Positions 55,379 to 64,000 of a stretch of 64,000 nucleotides of DNA are shown here, in pieces. The stretch spans positions 83,703,049-83,767,048 of the forward strand of contig CM053156.1 of NCBI GenBank assembly GCA_028571685.1, in the 5' to 3' direction. Origin of the DNA: Heterohyrax brucei (lineage: Eukaryota; Chordata; Mammalia; Hyracoidea; Procaviidae). The position numbers were made by a program, and so were the translations under genes. The notes beneath the pieces were generated by a model, which saw nothing but the letters and a program-made list of their open reading frames with translations, was not told where the DNA came from and ran no database searches. The first letter of the stretch is position 1, and every line of letters starts with the position of its first letter.

Positions 55379-55683
55379 TACTTATTCGCTGTAAAAGTAA
55401 ACATGTATAACATAGGCAACCTATTTATAGTTTCCTTTATATCACTTAAGTTGCGTGTAATCGTATGATGAAGATTTACATATTCATTTAAAAGCTTGCT
55501 TTCAGGAAATATTTCATAAAATGGGAAAATATTCATGATCTAATGTGTAGGCTCACTCTTAAATATGAGCCCAAGGGTATCCATTTTGAGGAACAAAATG
55601 CAATGTAAAATATGTTAAAAGCAAGTATTATGTGCTGACTGTCTCTGGCTATGAACATTTTTAAATTTTATCCTTTTTTTCTT
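55379..55683. other. Unassigned
   Basis: No repeat recognised. Confidence 0.4.
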
Positions 55684-55800
55684 GGAGCCCTGGTTGCACA
55701 GTGGTTAAAGCACTCAGTTGCTAACTGAGTGGGGAATGGTTTGCCAGGGAGAGATGTGGCAAGCTGCTCCCACAGAGATTTACAGCCGTGCTTAAAATAG
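55684..55800 (+). mobile_element. AfroSINE, long form, 3'-deleted
   Basis: 'ggagccctggttgcacagtg' and 'gagagatgtggcaagctgct'; it ends before the tail. Confidence 0.88.
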
Positions 55801-55940
55801 TCAAAACTCATTGGAATTTGAACATGAAGTTTCTTCTGAGCAGTTATCCTATGTGCATATAGGGAGGCCATTCTAATTTTTCAGAAAGAGTGAATAGCTC
55901 AAGGAGGTAGGCACAATGGGGGTAACAAACTAAAACAGAC

Positions 55941-56095
55941 ATTGTTGTTGATTCCGCCTCGTAGTGACCCTATATGACAGAGTAGAACTGCCCCATAGGG
56001 TTTCCGAGGAGCAACTGATGAATTCAAACTGCTGGCATTTTGGTCAACAGCTGTAGCTCACTGTAGCCTTTAACCACTGTACCACCAAGGCTTCC
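55941..56095 (-). mobile_element. AfroSINE, short form
   Basis: 'cattgttgttgattccgcct' to 'gtaccaccaaggcttcc', with a small internal duplication near 'ctgtagctcactgtag'. Confidence 0.93.
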
Positions 56096-56113
56096 TGAAA
56101 GAAAAATAGAATT

Positions 56114-56275
56114 CTAGAACCTGGTGGCAGAGTGGTTAAGTGTTATGTCTGCTAACCAAAAAGCTGGCAGTTTGAGTCCACTAGGTACTCCTTGGAAGCT
56201 CTGTGGGGCCGTTCTGCTGTCCTATAGGATCACTATGTGTTGGAATCAACTCAACAGCAATAGATTTTTTGGTTT
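56114..56275 (+). mobile_element. AfroSINE, short form
   Basis: 'tctagaacctggtggcagag' to 'caacagcaatagattttttgg'. It lies 19 bp from a reverse copy, so the two form a head-to-head inverted pair. Confidence 0.94.
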
Positions 56276-56368
56276 CATGGAAGACTAACCCCTGGCTATT
56301 CTTGACATAATTGTACTCTGTCTTCCCTCTTTAGTGAGATCAATTGAGGTCAGCTAACTTCTGGCCTG

Positions 56369-56511
56369 TGCATTGCTGTTGAGTCAATTCTAACTCATAG
56401 TAACCCTATAAAACTGCCCAGTACGGTCTCCAACATGGGGCTGGTGGATTCAAACTGTTCACCTTTTATTTACTAATAGAACTCTTAACCACTGTGCCAA
56501 CAGGGCTCCTG
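56369..56511 (-). mobile_element. AfroSINE, short form, internally deleted
   Basis: 'gcattgctgttgagtcaatt' to 'gtgccaacagggctcc'; about 20 bp are missing around 'ccctataaaactgccc'. Confidence 0.92.
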
Positions 56512-57419
56512 CTTCTGTTGGGGAGTGTCTGCTAATAATTTAGTCCTCCACCCACCTGCTTCCTGGGATTTGAGCTGGGAGGCAGTGGTTTGACAACTAT
56601 TTCTAGTGGGTTAAGAAAGATTTACATTGCTGTACAGCAGCTTCTGGCAGGCACTTGCACATTGAATTAGGTTTTTCATGGTTAATATTTGGTTCCCTTA
56701 AAACCAAAGAAAGATGTCTGTTACCACTTTTTCCTAATCGACACTCTATACTCATTTTTCAGTGAGTGTTAAGATTTTAGATGATTTCTGATGAGTACCT
56801 TCTGTGATGTTTCTCTAGGTAATGAGCTAAAAAGCTGTCTCTCAAGGAAATGCACCCACAGTCTTCCTTCACAGGAGAACAATTTAATGGGTGGCAGTGG
56901 ATTTTATTTTTTGTTAAAAAAGAGTTAAGTTGATTCGCCACACCTTAAATTCAACCCAGATTGCTTGTTATTTTTGTGTTGTTTCTAAACCCCGCAGGTG
57001 TCATTTCTCAAAATGAGCTTGAGTATAATTAATTACTCATCAGTGACTAAGAAAACTTTTCTGAGTCTTTCTTCCTTTCTCTCCATAAAGTCAACATTCA
57101 TTTTGGTAGAGCACAATTTTGAGACTGAGTTTTGAAGTTTCTTTAATTGCATTTGCAAATAAATGTGATGTTCCCTGTAATTGAATAATGGAAACACGAA
57201 GTGATGATTTACTGCTGGATAAGCTAAATGCCAGCACTGTTCTCTAGTTTCCTTGGAAAGCATAGAGCCAGATGCTACCACCTGAGATGGCCAGCCATAC
57301 TCCAGGACTTCTATGAAAGAAAATGCTGGAGTCGAGGGACACGAGTAATGTCTTTCAATCCTTATTAGTCAGGACTATAGGTGAGAATACTTATGGTTCT
57401 TTGCTGTTTTTCAACATGC
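56512..57419. other. Unassigned
   Basis: No repeat recognised. A reverse 82-codon frame at 57033-57281 has no domain. Confidence 0.4.
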
Positions 57420-57639
57420 TTTTTTGTATTTGTTTGGTCTTTTCATCACTTTCAGCCTCAGGGAAGTATATCGTTAGTTCCATAGTTTATAAAAATGGAA
57501 ATGACATTTGGAACAATTAAAGGACGGGCCTACACTCACACAGCTAAGAAATGACAGAGCAGAGAGCTAAACCCATGTGGGGAGATTGAGAGTCTACAGC
57601 TCCTTCTGTCCACAGCTGATGTACCACATTTTGGATGGA
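57420..57639 (-). mobile_element. MIR SINE
   Basis: 'cacacagctaagaaatgaca' and 'gagctaaacccatgtgg' give the reverse MIR order. Confidence 0.72.
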
Positions 57640-58099
57640 TGTTCTGGATTGAACTGTGTCGCCCCAGAATGTGTTGCAAAATCCTAACCTCTAAACCTGT
57701 GATTATATTCCCATTTGGGAATAGGTTTTCTTTGTTATATTAATGAGACAGGGTTAGTGTAGAGTGTATCTTGAGTCTTCTGATGGGAATTAACTCAATG
57801 GCAGTGGGTTTGGTTTGATTTTTGACATCTTAAGTCAATTTCTTTGGAAATATAAACAGATTCTACAAGCAGAGATGAGGGAAGAGAAATGCCAATCCAC
57901 ATGAAGACTGACGAGGTGTAGGAACTCAAAGAGACAAGGACCTTCCTCTAGAGCCAGCAGAGAGAAAAAGCTTTCCCCAAGAGTTTGCACCCTGTGTTCA
58001 GACTTCTATACTCCTAAACTACGAGAAAGTTAAGTTTCTGTTTCTTAAAGCCATTCACTTGTGGTATTTCGACGATAGCAGCACAAGATAACTGTGACA
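57640..58099 (+). mobile_element. Solo MaLR-like LTR
   Basis: 'tgttctggattgaactgtgt' to 'agataactgtgaca'. Flanks 'atgga' (57635-57639) and 'atgag' (58100-58104) are a decayed 5-bp duplication. A SINE tail fragment sits inside at 57780-57828. Confidence 0.85.
57780..57828 (+). mobile_element. SINE tail fragment inside an LTR
   Basis: Only 'gggaattaactcaatggcag' and 'tgggtttggtttga' of an AfroSINE tail are present. Confidence 0.8.
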
Positions 58100-58784
58100 A
58101 TGAGTTCCATGCAATAATAAACTATACTTCTTCAAGTAAAAGTGACAGAGAAACGCCGCTCAGTCTAGCTTAAGCCATGAATGAGAATCTATTCCCTGAA
58201 TAATTTTTGAGTCTACTGGCATGGTGGTTGTAAGACTAGACTTGATCAAGAGGCAGAAATGATATCATCACAGGTCTATTTCTCTTCATATCTCAGCTCT
58301 GTCTTCCACTTTGTTGGCTTTATTCTCAACCTCCAAGTGGAGGTATCTAGCCAGTTCAGGGAAAATAAAGCCCTTAGCCCAGTAGGGCCAGCATAAGGCC
58401 TAGGATCTACTGTGATTGGATGGTATGGGTCATGTGTCCAGTTCTGGACCAATCATACTGATCAAGAAGGTAAAATTAGACTGCTTGGCCAGTCTGTCCT
58501 AAGTCTTCATCAAACCATGCAGTTGAAAAGGGAGGAGTTGTTTCACCCAAAATTTCAAGACCTGAGTAGTGGTGAGTCCCAAAACAATGGATAGTGGATC
58601 CCCAAAACAATAGATGCCCATACACAGATATCCTGTTCTGAAACGCCCCAAAAGTCTTTTTTGTTTTTGTTTTAAACTAAACCACAATGTTAAGAAGCTT
58701 CTCCTAAAATTCCATGTGGAGGTTCATAATTGACTAATTAATTAATTCAGTCTGTTAATATTCCTGGCTAACTACCTTTCAGTT
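58100..58784. other. Unassigned, possibly an old repeat
   Basis: 'gaggcagaaatgatatcatc', 'tcttcatatctcagctctgt' and 'ttctggaccaatcatactg' recall a mammalian medium-copy repeat that I cannot name. Confidence 0.35.
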
Positions 58785-58979
58785 AAGTCCTTGGGTGGGA
58801 CAAATGGTTTGTGCTTGTCTACTGACTAATGGGTTGGCAGTTGAGACTCATCCAGAGGTGCTGTGGAGGAAAGGCCTGGCAAGCAGTTTCCCTGAAGATT
58901 ACAGCCAAGAAAATCCTATGAGGAATTCAACTCTGTAACCCAGTCACCGTGAGTCAAAATTGACTCCTTGTCAACTGTT
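58785..58979 (+). mobile_element. AfroSINE, long form
   Basis: 'agtccttgggtgggacaaat' to 'tgactccttgtcaactgttt', followed by a T-rich run. Confidence 0.9.
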
Positions 58980-59039
58980 TTTTTTTTTTTTCCAAGAATA
59001 TGTTGCTTTAATTTATTCATTCCTCTAGCAAGCCTCTGA

Positions 59040-59209
59040 GGAGCCCTTGGTGGCCCAGTGGTTAAAGCAGCTGACTACTAACTGAAAACCACTCATGGCT
59101 CTGTGGGAGAAAGAGGTCGCAGTCTGTTTCCACACAGAGTTGCAGTCCTAGAATCCCTATGTGGTTGCTATGAATTGGAATCAAGTCAACAATAGTGGGT
59201 TTGGTTTTG
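59040..59209 (+). mobile_element. AfroSINE, long form
   Basis: 'ggagcccttggtggcccagt' to 'caacaatagtgggtttggtt'; the B box is largely deleted. Confidence 0.92.
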
Positions 59210-59254
59210 GCAGCTGGCTTCTGGAACAGGAAATAAATACCGCAGATGGGCAAT

Positions 59255-59470
59255 GCCTCAACAGCGGCAGACTCTGGTTCAGATCACACCTCTGCCACTT
59301 TCCTGACTTGGACAAATTAGTTAGCTTCTCTGGGCCCTAGTTTCTTCACTTGTAAAGTTGAAATAAAGAGTTTTCATAACGATGTTGGGAGAAAAATGGA
59401 TAATGCATGGAAAACATGTGGCAGGTTGTAAGTGTGCGATAAATGTTCAGCATGATTGTTGCTGACTTTT
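59255..59470 (+). mobile_element. MIR SINE, nearly full
   Basis: 'ttcagatcacacctctgcca', 'tagttagcttctctgggccc' and 'gcgataaatgttcagcatga': from near the tRNA head to the 3' end. Confidence 0.92.
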
Positions 59471-60424
59471 TTGTGATTATTATTGTTATATACATTCCTA
59501 GCTGATTGGCATCACTTTTGGTACTTGTTGAGTGTTTGATGAAAGCTTCTCTTTGTGCGCTACCCCCCATCATACAATCTCCTTGCCTGGCACCCTCCTG
59601 AATCTACTTATAGGAGAGACTTATAGGTTCTCTTTTACACTGCAATGAAGGTCAAGAAATATAAGATGAAGCCTTCGTAGGCTCATGTATGAGAGGCCCT
59701 CACACTTGGCTCTATGTATTTGGTTCTAATTGGTCACTACAATGATTTCAGAAAATAATTCCTTTTTTTGCAAAGGAACTTGGTACTTGCTGAAGAGAGA
59801 AATCAATGCTGTATTCTGAATGGCCACTGTCACCCCAACATACAGGGCAACGCTCAGAGCAGAAATAGGCAAGAACAACAGGAGCAGAAAATGCAAAGCA
59901 CCAGGTCTGGAAGCATGCCAGTTCATTGTCTGTGAAATTATAAACTTAGCCTCTTTCTAATGTAATCTCTCTTTCATGCTAAAGATCAAACTCATCTGGT
60001 TTGTTTTTAGGAAATACTTAAGTTACCAACAGAATTCAGATTCTGGACACCTGCGTGACCTGTGGCTCTGTTCTTACAAGGGAAATTACTTGTAAATACT
60101 CACATACAAATGTTATGTTGATACTCTGGGGGAGACCAGACAAGGGACTTTGACTGCAGCAGCCTAAAGAAGTCATGTCTGTGACCAGTTTGGGACCATC
60201 TCATTGACCCATGAAAGTTCCCTCCGACCGCACTAGCTGGCACCCTGAATTAACCCAGGTTTTCTGTAGTCGCAATTGGATGTCAAGCAGATAAACAGAC
60301 TCACATCAGACGTGGATACTGAATGCGTTCATTTTAATGTGATGATACCACAATTATTTTGATACTGTTGTCAGTGATTCATTGTGCATAGAACTTCATG
60401 AGGCTCTTAAACTCTGTTGTATCA
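59471..60424. other. Unassigned
   Basis: No repeat recognised; short frames lack domains. Confidence 0.4.
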
Positions 60425-60560
60425 GTCACTCTTTAAAATAATGCAGTAGGTAGTTTATTACATGCCTTTTTTTGGAAATGAAAATTACAGTCCAACCAGG
60501 CTGAATTATCTAAGTCGGCTTGGCTGGTACAACATATGGGAGGCAGGCAAATGCCAGCAG
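60425..60560 (-). mobile_element. MIR SINE fragment
   Basis: 'taaaataatgcagtaggtag' and 'ggaaatgaaaattacagtcc' are weakly reverse-MIR-like. Confidence 0.5.
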
Positions 60561-60599
60561 AGTCCATTTCATTTTTCTAATTCAGAGGATGTATTTGGG

Positions 60600-60790
60600 A
60601 GCTGAATTTTACATGTGTGGTCTTGGGAAAGCTACTTAACATTCAAGCCAAGCTTCAATTTCCACCTCCTTAAATGATTACACTAATACTGGCCACAGGT
60701 TAAGTAATACACGTAGTGAGGGTGCTAAGGCTGTGCACAGCTTATGGTGAGAGGACAATAAATGGCATCTTTTAGTGTTATTATTCTGAT
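60600..60790 (+). mobile_element. MIR SINE
   Basis: 'ggtcttgggaaagctactta', 'tccacctccttaaatgatta' and 'gacaataaatggcatctttt'. Confidence 0.82.
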
Positions 60791-61487
60791 TCTCACTCCA
60801 GAATTTTTTTTACACTTCTTTTCTTTTTATTTGATTAGTAATGCACAAGTGTGGTTGCAGGTATGAACGTTTCCCATAGAGAAATCAAAATGATCTTATT
60901 TTTTGTCAGCAAAAAATACTCTCTGAAGTTAGTTCCTAATAGACAAGATCTTCAGTATAATACACCTACCCAGCTACTACTGCATTTCAGACCATATTTC
61001 CTGGGATTCTGGGTGTAGGTATTTGTTCAATCACTGTTGAAAATCGTTGCCTTCAAGACAGGAAGACTCAAAAAAACCAGAGAAATATGTGTTGAGTCCC
61101 CTTGATCGTTGACTTAATTTTTTCTTGAATGTCAAACATCCTCCTAAAAGCTTTCTGACAGAATGACAAGTTAAATTTTTCACAGAACAGTTTGGTCCCT
61201 AAAACAATCAGTCGCAAAATGCCAGAAGTGATCAGGAGGGATGATTCAAGACTCACACACCTGTTCTGAGGTGGCGGGAGCCAACGGTGGGTGGCAATTA
61301 TGCCTCAGCAGCCACTTGCAGTCTACTCTTTCTTGGCCAATTAAGTCTAAAAAAGATCCTTTATGTTTGTGAGAAAAATGACTTGGGCCCATCTCTTGGA
61401 AATTCACGGTCTGGCACACATGCGTGTGGATTGAAATGTTCTGATCATTAGGGGGAAAAGGGCTAGTTCAAATAAGTTGGCTTGGAT
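60791..61487. other. Unassigned
   Basis: No repeat recognised. Confidence 0.4.
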
Positions 61488-61638
61488 AAAACCCAACCCA
61501 ACCAACTGCTGTCGAGTCAATTCCGACTCATATGGGCCCTGTAGGACAGAATAGAACTGCCCATAGAGTTTCTGAGGAGTGCTTGGCGGATTCGAACTGC
61601 TGACGTTTTGATTAACCCGCTACACCACCAGGATTTTC
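61488..61638 (-). mobile_element. AfroSINE, short form
   Basis: 'acccaacccaaccaactgct' to 'cgctacaccaccaggatttt'; good B box 'cggattcgaactgctgacg'. Confidence 0.94.
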
Positions 61639-61802
61639 GTTTAAAACCAGATATTTCTCAGGTGTGATGTGATTATTACAAGGGTTCTCAAAACATGGTG
61701 CATAGCTCCCTGTGGTGAAAATAACCTAGGCAACTTAGTATTATCTAGATTCCCCAGGATCTACCTCAAACATCTTGAGCTTAAAAAGAAAAAAAAAAAA
61801 AA

Positions 61803-61981
61803 ACTTGCTATTGAGCTGATCTGACTTCATGGATGTCCAAGTACAACTATGCCCCATTATGTTTTCAATGGCTGCTTTGCAGGAGTAGATTGCCAGCCTT
61901 TTTTTCTGAGGTGCCTCTGCGTGAATCTGAACCAACAACCTCTTGGCTGAGAGTACACTAACTGTTGGTGTCACCTAGGGA
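61803..61981 (-). mobile_element. AfroSINE, long form
   Basis: 'ttgctattgagctgatctga' after an A17 run, to 'ttggtgtcacctagggac'. Confidence 0.85.
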
Positions 61982-61997
61982 CAGCCTTGGAGCATGT

Positions 61998-62092
61998 TGT
62001 TGTGGGGTGCCGTGGAGTGGATTCTGACTCATAGCAATGCTATATGACAGAGAAGAACTACCTCGTAAGATTTACTAGGCTGAAATCTTTTT
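61998..62092 (-). mobile_element. AfroSINE interrupted by L1
   Basis: 'gttgttgtggggtgccgtgg' to 'ttactaggctgaaatctt', then the L1 poly-T. The missing half is expected beyond the L1, outside the window. Confidence 0.83.
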
Positions 62093-62240
62093 TTTTTTAT
62101 TGTGATTGAGTGAAAGTGTACAATCCACTTTAAATTCGCATGCCAGCCTATCTGCAGCTCCTACTGCTCTCCTTGCCTAGTGACAGCACACTCCTCCTTT
62201 CTATTCTATACAAGTCATATCGATATTTTTTAGTTTTCTT
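62093..62240 (-). mobile_element. L1 3' end, first of two in tandem
   Basis: 'tttattgtgattgagtgaaa', 'attcgcatgccagcctatct' and 'agtgacagcacactcctcct'; about 140 bp, then the same region repeats. Confidence 0.85.
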
Positions 62241-64000
62241 TTTTTATCATGATTGAATGACAATGTACATTCTCATATAAATTTGCATGCTGACCTATAT
62301 GTAGCTTCCACTGCTCTCTTTGCGCAGTGACAGCACACTCTTCCTCTCTTCTCCATACTTGTCTTAACTTCCCAACAGTCTCCCATCTTCTCTCTACCCA
62401 TTCCCCTTCCTCCAGTATGAAGTCAACAGGACAACCTCCCGTAGATGCCTAGAACCATAAAGTGCCCACACAATATGGCCCCTCTGTGTCACCGGGTTCA
62501 ATCCACTGCTGTCCAAAAAGTTGACCTTCATTATGATTTATGGACAGGGGCAGCATCAGGGCCAGGGGCCGTGCTCCCACGGTAACCTGAAAGTCCCTAG
62601 ACTATCAGTTGTGGTCTTTTAGTGGAGATCTCAGGGTGCATCCCTATTTATAATTGTGTTGCCAGTGAGATTCAACTTTGTGAGCTTCATTGTGGCTATC
62701 ACTGGTCGTGGCCGGGCACCATCTGGTTCTTCCGGTCACAAGTCAATGTAGACATCCACTCACATGGGTCTCTCGTCTTCTGGATTCTCTTTCCCCCATG
62801 TCATTATGGACCTTGGTGATCATCCATTCCTGCTAAGTTGGGACCATTTGCTGTACCCTCAGATGGCAGCTTAGCAGCTTTTAAGACCCCAGACGCCACT
62901 CACCAATGTGGGGTGTGGAGAGTCCTCGTTAGCAAAATGCTAGCTGTGCCAATTGGACTTGATTGCCCCTGACAGCATGGTTCCTGGCCCCCTTACCCAG
63001 CTACTCTATCCTTGCAATATTGGGTTAAGATGGGAGGAGTACACAAGTTGTGTTGAAGTCCCGTTAATATTGATTTTCTTACTAATATGTGCTGTTACCC
63101 ATTTCACCCAACCAAATTTCTAACAACTGTCTAATATAAACCCTCCCCGCTCACCCTTCCACCCTCTCTACCCTTGCAGGTGTCAGAGTCTTTTCTGTTA
63201 TACATGAGTCTACTTTTAAGTTCTTATCATAGGGGTCTCATACAATATTTGTCCTTCTGTCACTGACTACTTTCACTCAACATAATGTCCTCCAGTTGAA
63301 ACCAGGTTAAGAGGTGTTTCCTGCTGTCATCATTGTTCTTTATCATTGCACAGTGTTCCGTTGAGTATATATACCATAGTTCACCTATCCATTCTTCTGT
63401 TGTTGGGCATCTGGGTTGATTCCTTCTTTTTGCTATTGTGGACTGTGTTGTGATGACCATTCTTGTGCATGTATCAGTTGGTGTGAATGGCCTTGATTCT
63501 GTAGGATATATTCCAAGCAGTGGAATTATGGGTCAAATGATATATCTATATCCATTATTTTAAGGTAGTGTCAGGTTGCTTTCCAAAGAGGTTGCACCAT
63601 TTTGCAATCCCACCAACAGTGTAGGAAAGTTCCAATCTCTCCACAGCCTCTCCAGCATTTGTTGTTTTGGGTTTTTTGGATCATGGCCAACATTGTTGGG
63701 GTGAGATGGTATCTCGTTGTCATTTTGATTTGAATTTCTTCAATAGCTAATGATTGTGAGCATGTCTGCATGTGTTTTTTGGCTGCCTGGATCTCCTCTT
63801 TAGAGAAGTGTCTCTCCATCTCCTTTGCCTATTGCTTAATTGGATGATTTATCTTGTTCTTATTGATACTTTGTAGTACCTTATAGATTGTGGAGCTCAT
63901 GCATCAGTCTGACAGGGAGGAGCCAAATATTTTTTCCTATTCTGTAGGTGGCCTTTTAATTCTATTAGTAAAGTCTTTGGATGAGCAAAAGTGATTGATT
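62241..64000 (-). mobile_element. L1 LINE, runs off the window
   Basis: A second, longer 3' end ('tttatcatgattgaatgaca') followed by the full 3' UTR (to about 63230) and ORF2 C-terminus, in the same family as 596-2687. The 3' UTR has the complement of the 'cagacgccactcaccaatgt' block. Confidence 0.93.
63240..64000 (-). pseudogene. L1 ORF2 C-terminal remnant, partial
   Basis: The minus strand at 63571-63819 encodes 'IQKTQNNKCWRGCGEIGTFL', nearly the same as the copy at 1110-1541, with the HCWWDCKMVQPLW block intact. 63260-63460 encodes 'STIAKRRNQPRCPTTEEWIG' in another frame. The copy is disrupted between the two stretches. The upstream part lies outside the window. Confidence 0.88.

Noticed and set aside
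1..64000. A previously undescribed gene system
   Set aside because: All recognisable coding sequence is broken transposon protein. I found no operon-like or multi-gene arrangement and no conserved host exon.

Overview
This is AT-rich mammalian nuclear DNA with no recognisable host gene. The repeats point to an afrothere. It carries more than 45 copies or pieces of tRNA-derived SINEs of the AfroSINE kind. Their heads read like 'ccctggtggtgtagtggttaag', their B box like 'ggcagttcaaatccacca', and their tails like 'gactcaacggcagtgggtttggttt'. It also carries an RTE/BovB-type LINE whose 3' end resembles the SINE tails, L1s with a distinctive 3' UTR, and MaLR-type LTRs. From memory of such genomes I infer an elephant-like paenungulate; the sequence alone does not prove the species.

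Three SINE layouts recur and are named in the entries. The short form is about 165 bp, with a middle like 'ctccttggaaactctatggggcagttctact'. The long form is about 190-210 bp, with an extra block after the B box. The composite form has a tRNA-Gly-like head ('gtggttcagtggt') fused to RTE 5' and 3' sequence. Old shared mammalian repeats (MIR, L2, MER5A, MER58-like, MLT1, a MARNA-like mariner, Tigger) lie between the younger insertions.

Layout. 0.5-5.3 kb: a nearly complete Tigger1 DNA transposon split by a 2.1 kb L1 and two SINEs. 5-12 kb: scattered SINEs, a solo class-I-like LTR and a Tigger remnant. 11.5-14.5 kb: an LTR inserted in an RTE, then a longer RTE. 15.3-16.9 kb: a local duplication with a 14-bp minisatellite in one copy. 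18-31 kb: SINEs, MIR, L2, LTRs and L1 3' ends. 33.8-36.9 kb: a half-length L1 with 5' UTR, ORF1 and endonuclease only, between perfect 12-bp repeats. 37-40 kb and 51.6-53.3 kb: two RTE copies, each with its 5' piece inverted. 41.7-42.8 kb: an LTR interrupted by an RTE. 45.8-50.3 kb: mariner, an LTR inside a SINE, MLT1, L1. 53.8-56.5 kb: a dense SINE cluster including a tail-to-tail pair. 62.1-64 kb: two L1 3' ends in tandem, the second running off the window.

All coding sequence recognised here is transposon-derived and broken (Tigger and mariner transposases, L1 ORF1/ORF2, RTE endonuclease/reverse transcriptase). I found no CRISPR, operon, rRNA, functional tRNA or new gene system. The useful content is the nesting order, target-site duplications and inversions, which let the insertion history be read. 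Repeat family names come from remembered consensus sequences, and borders are usually good to about 5-20 bp.
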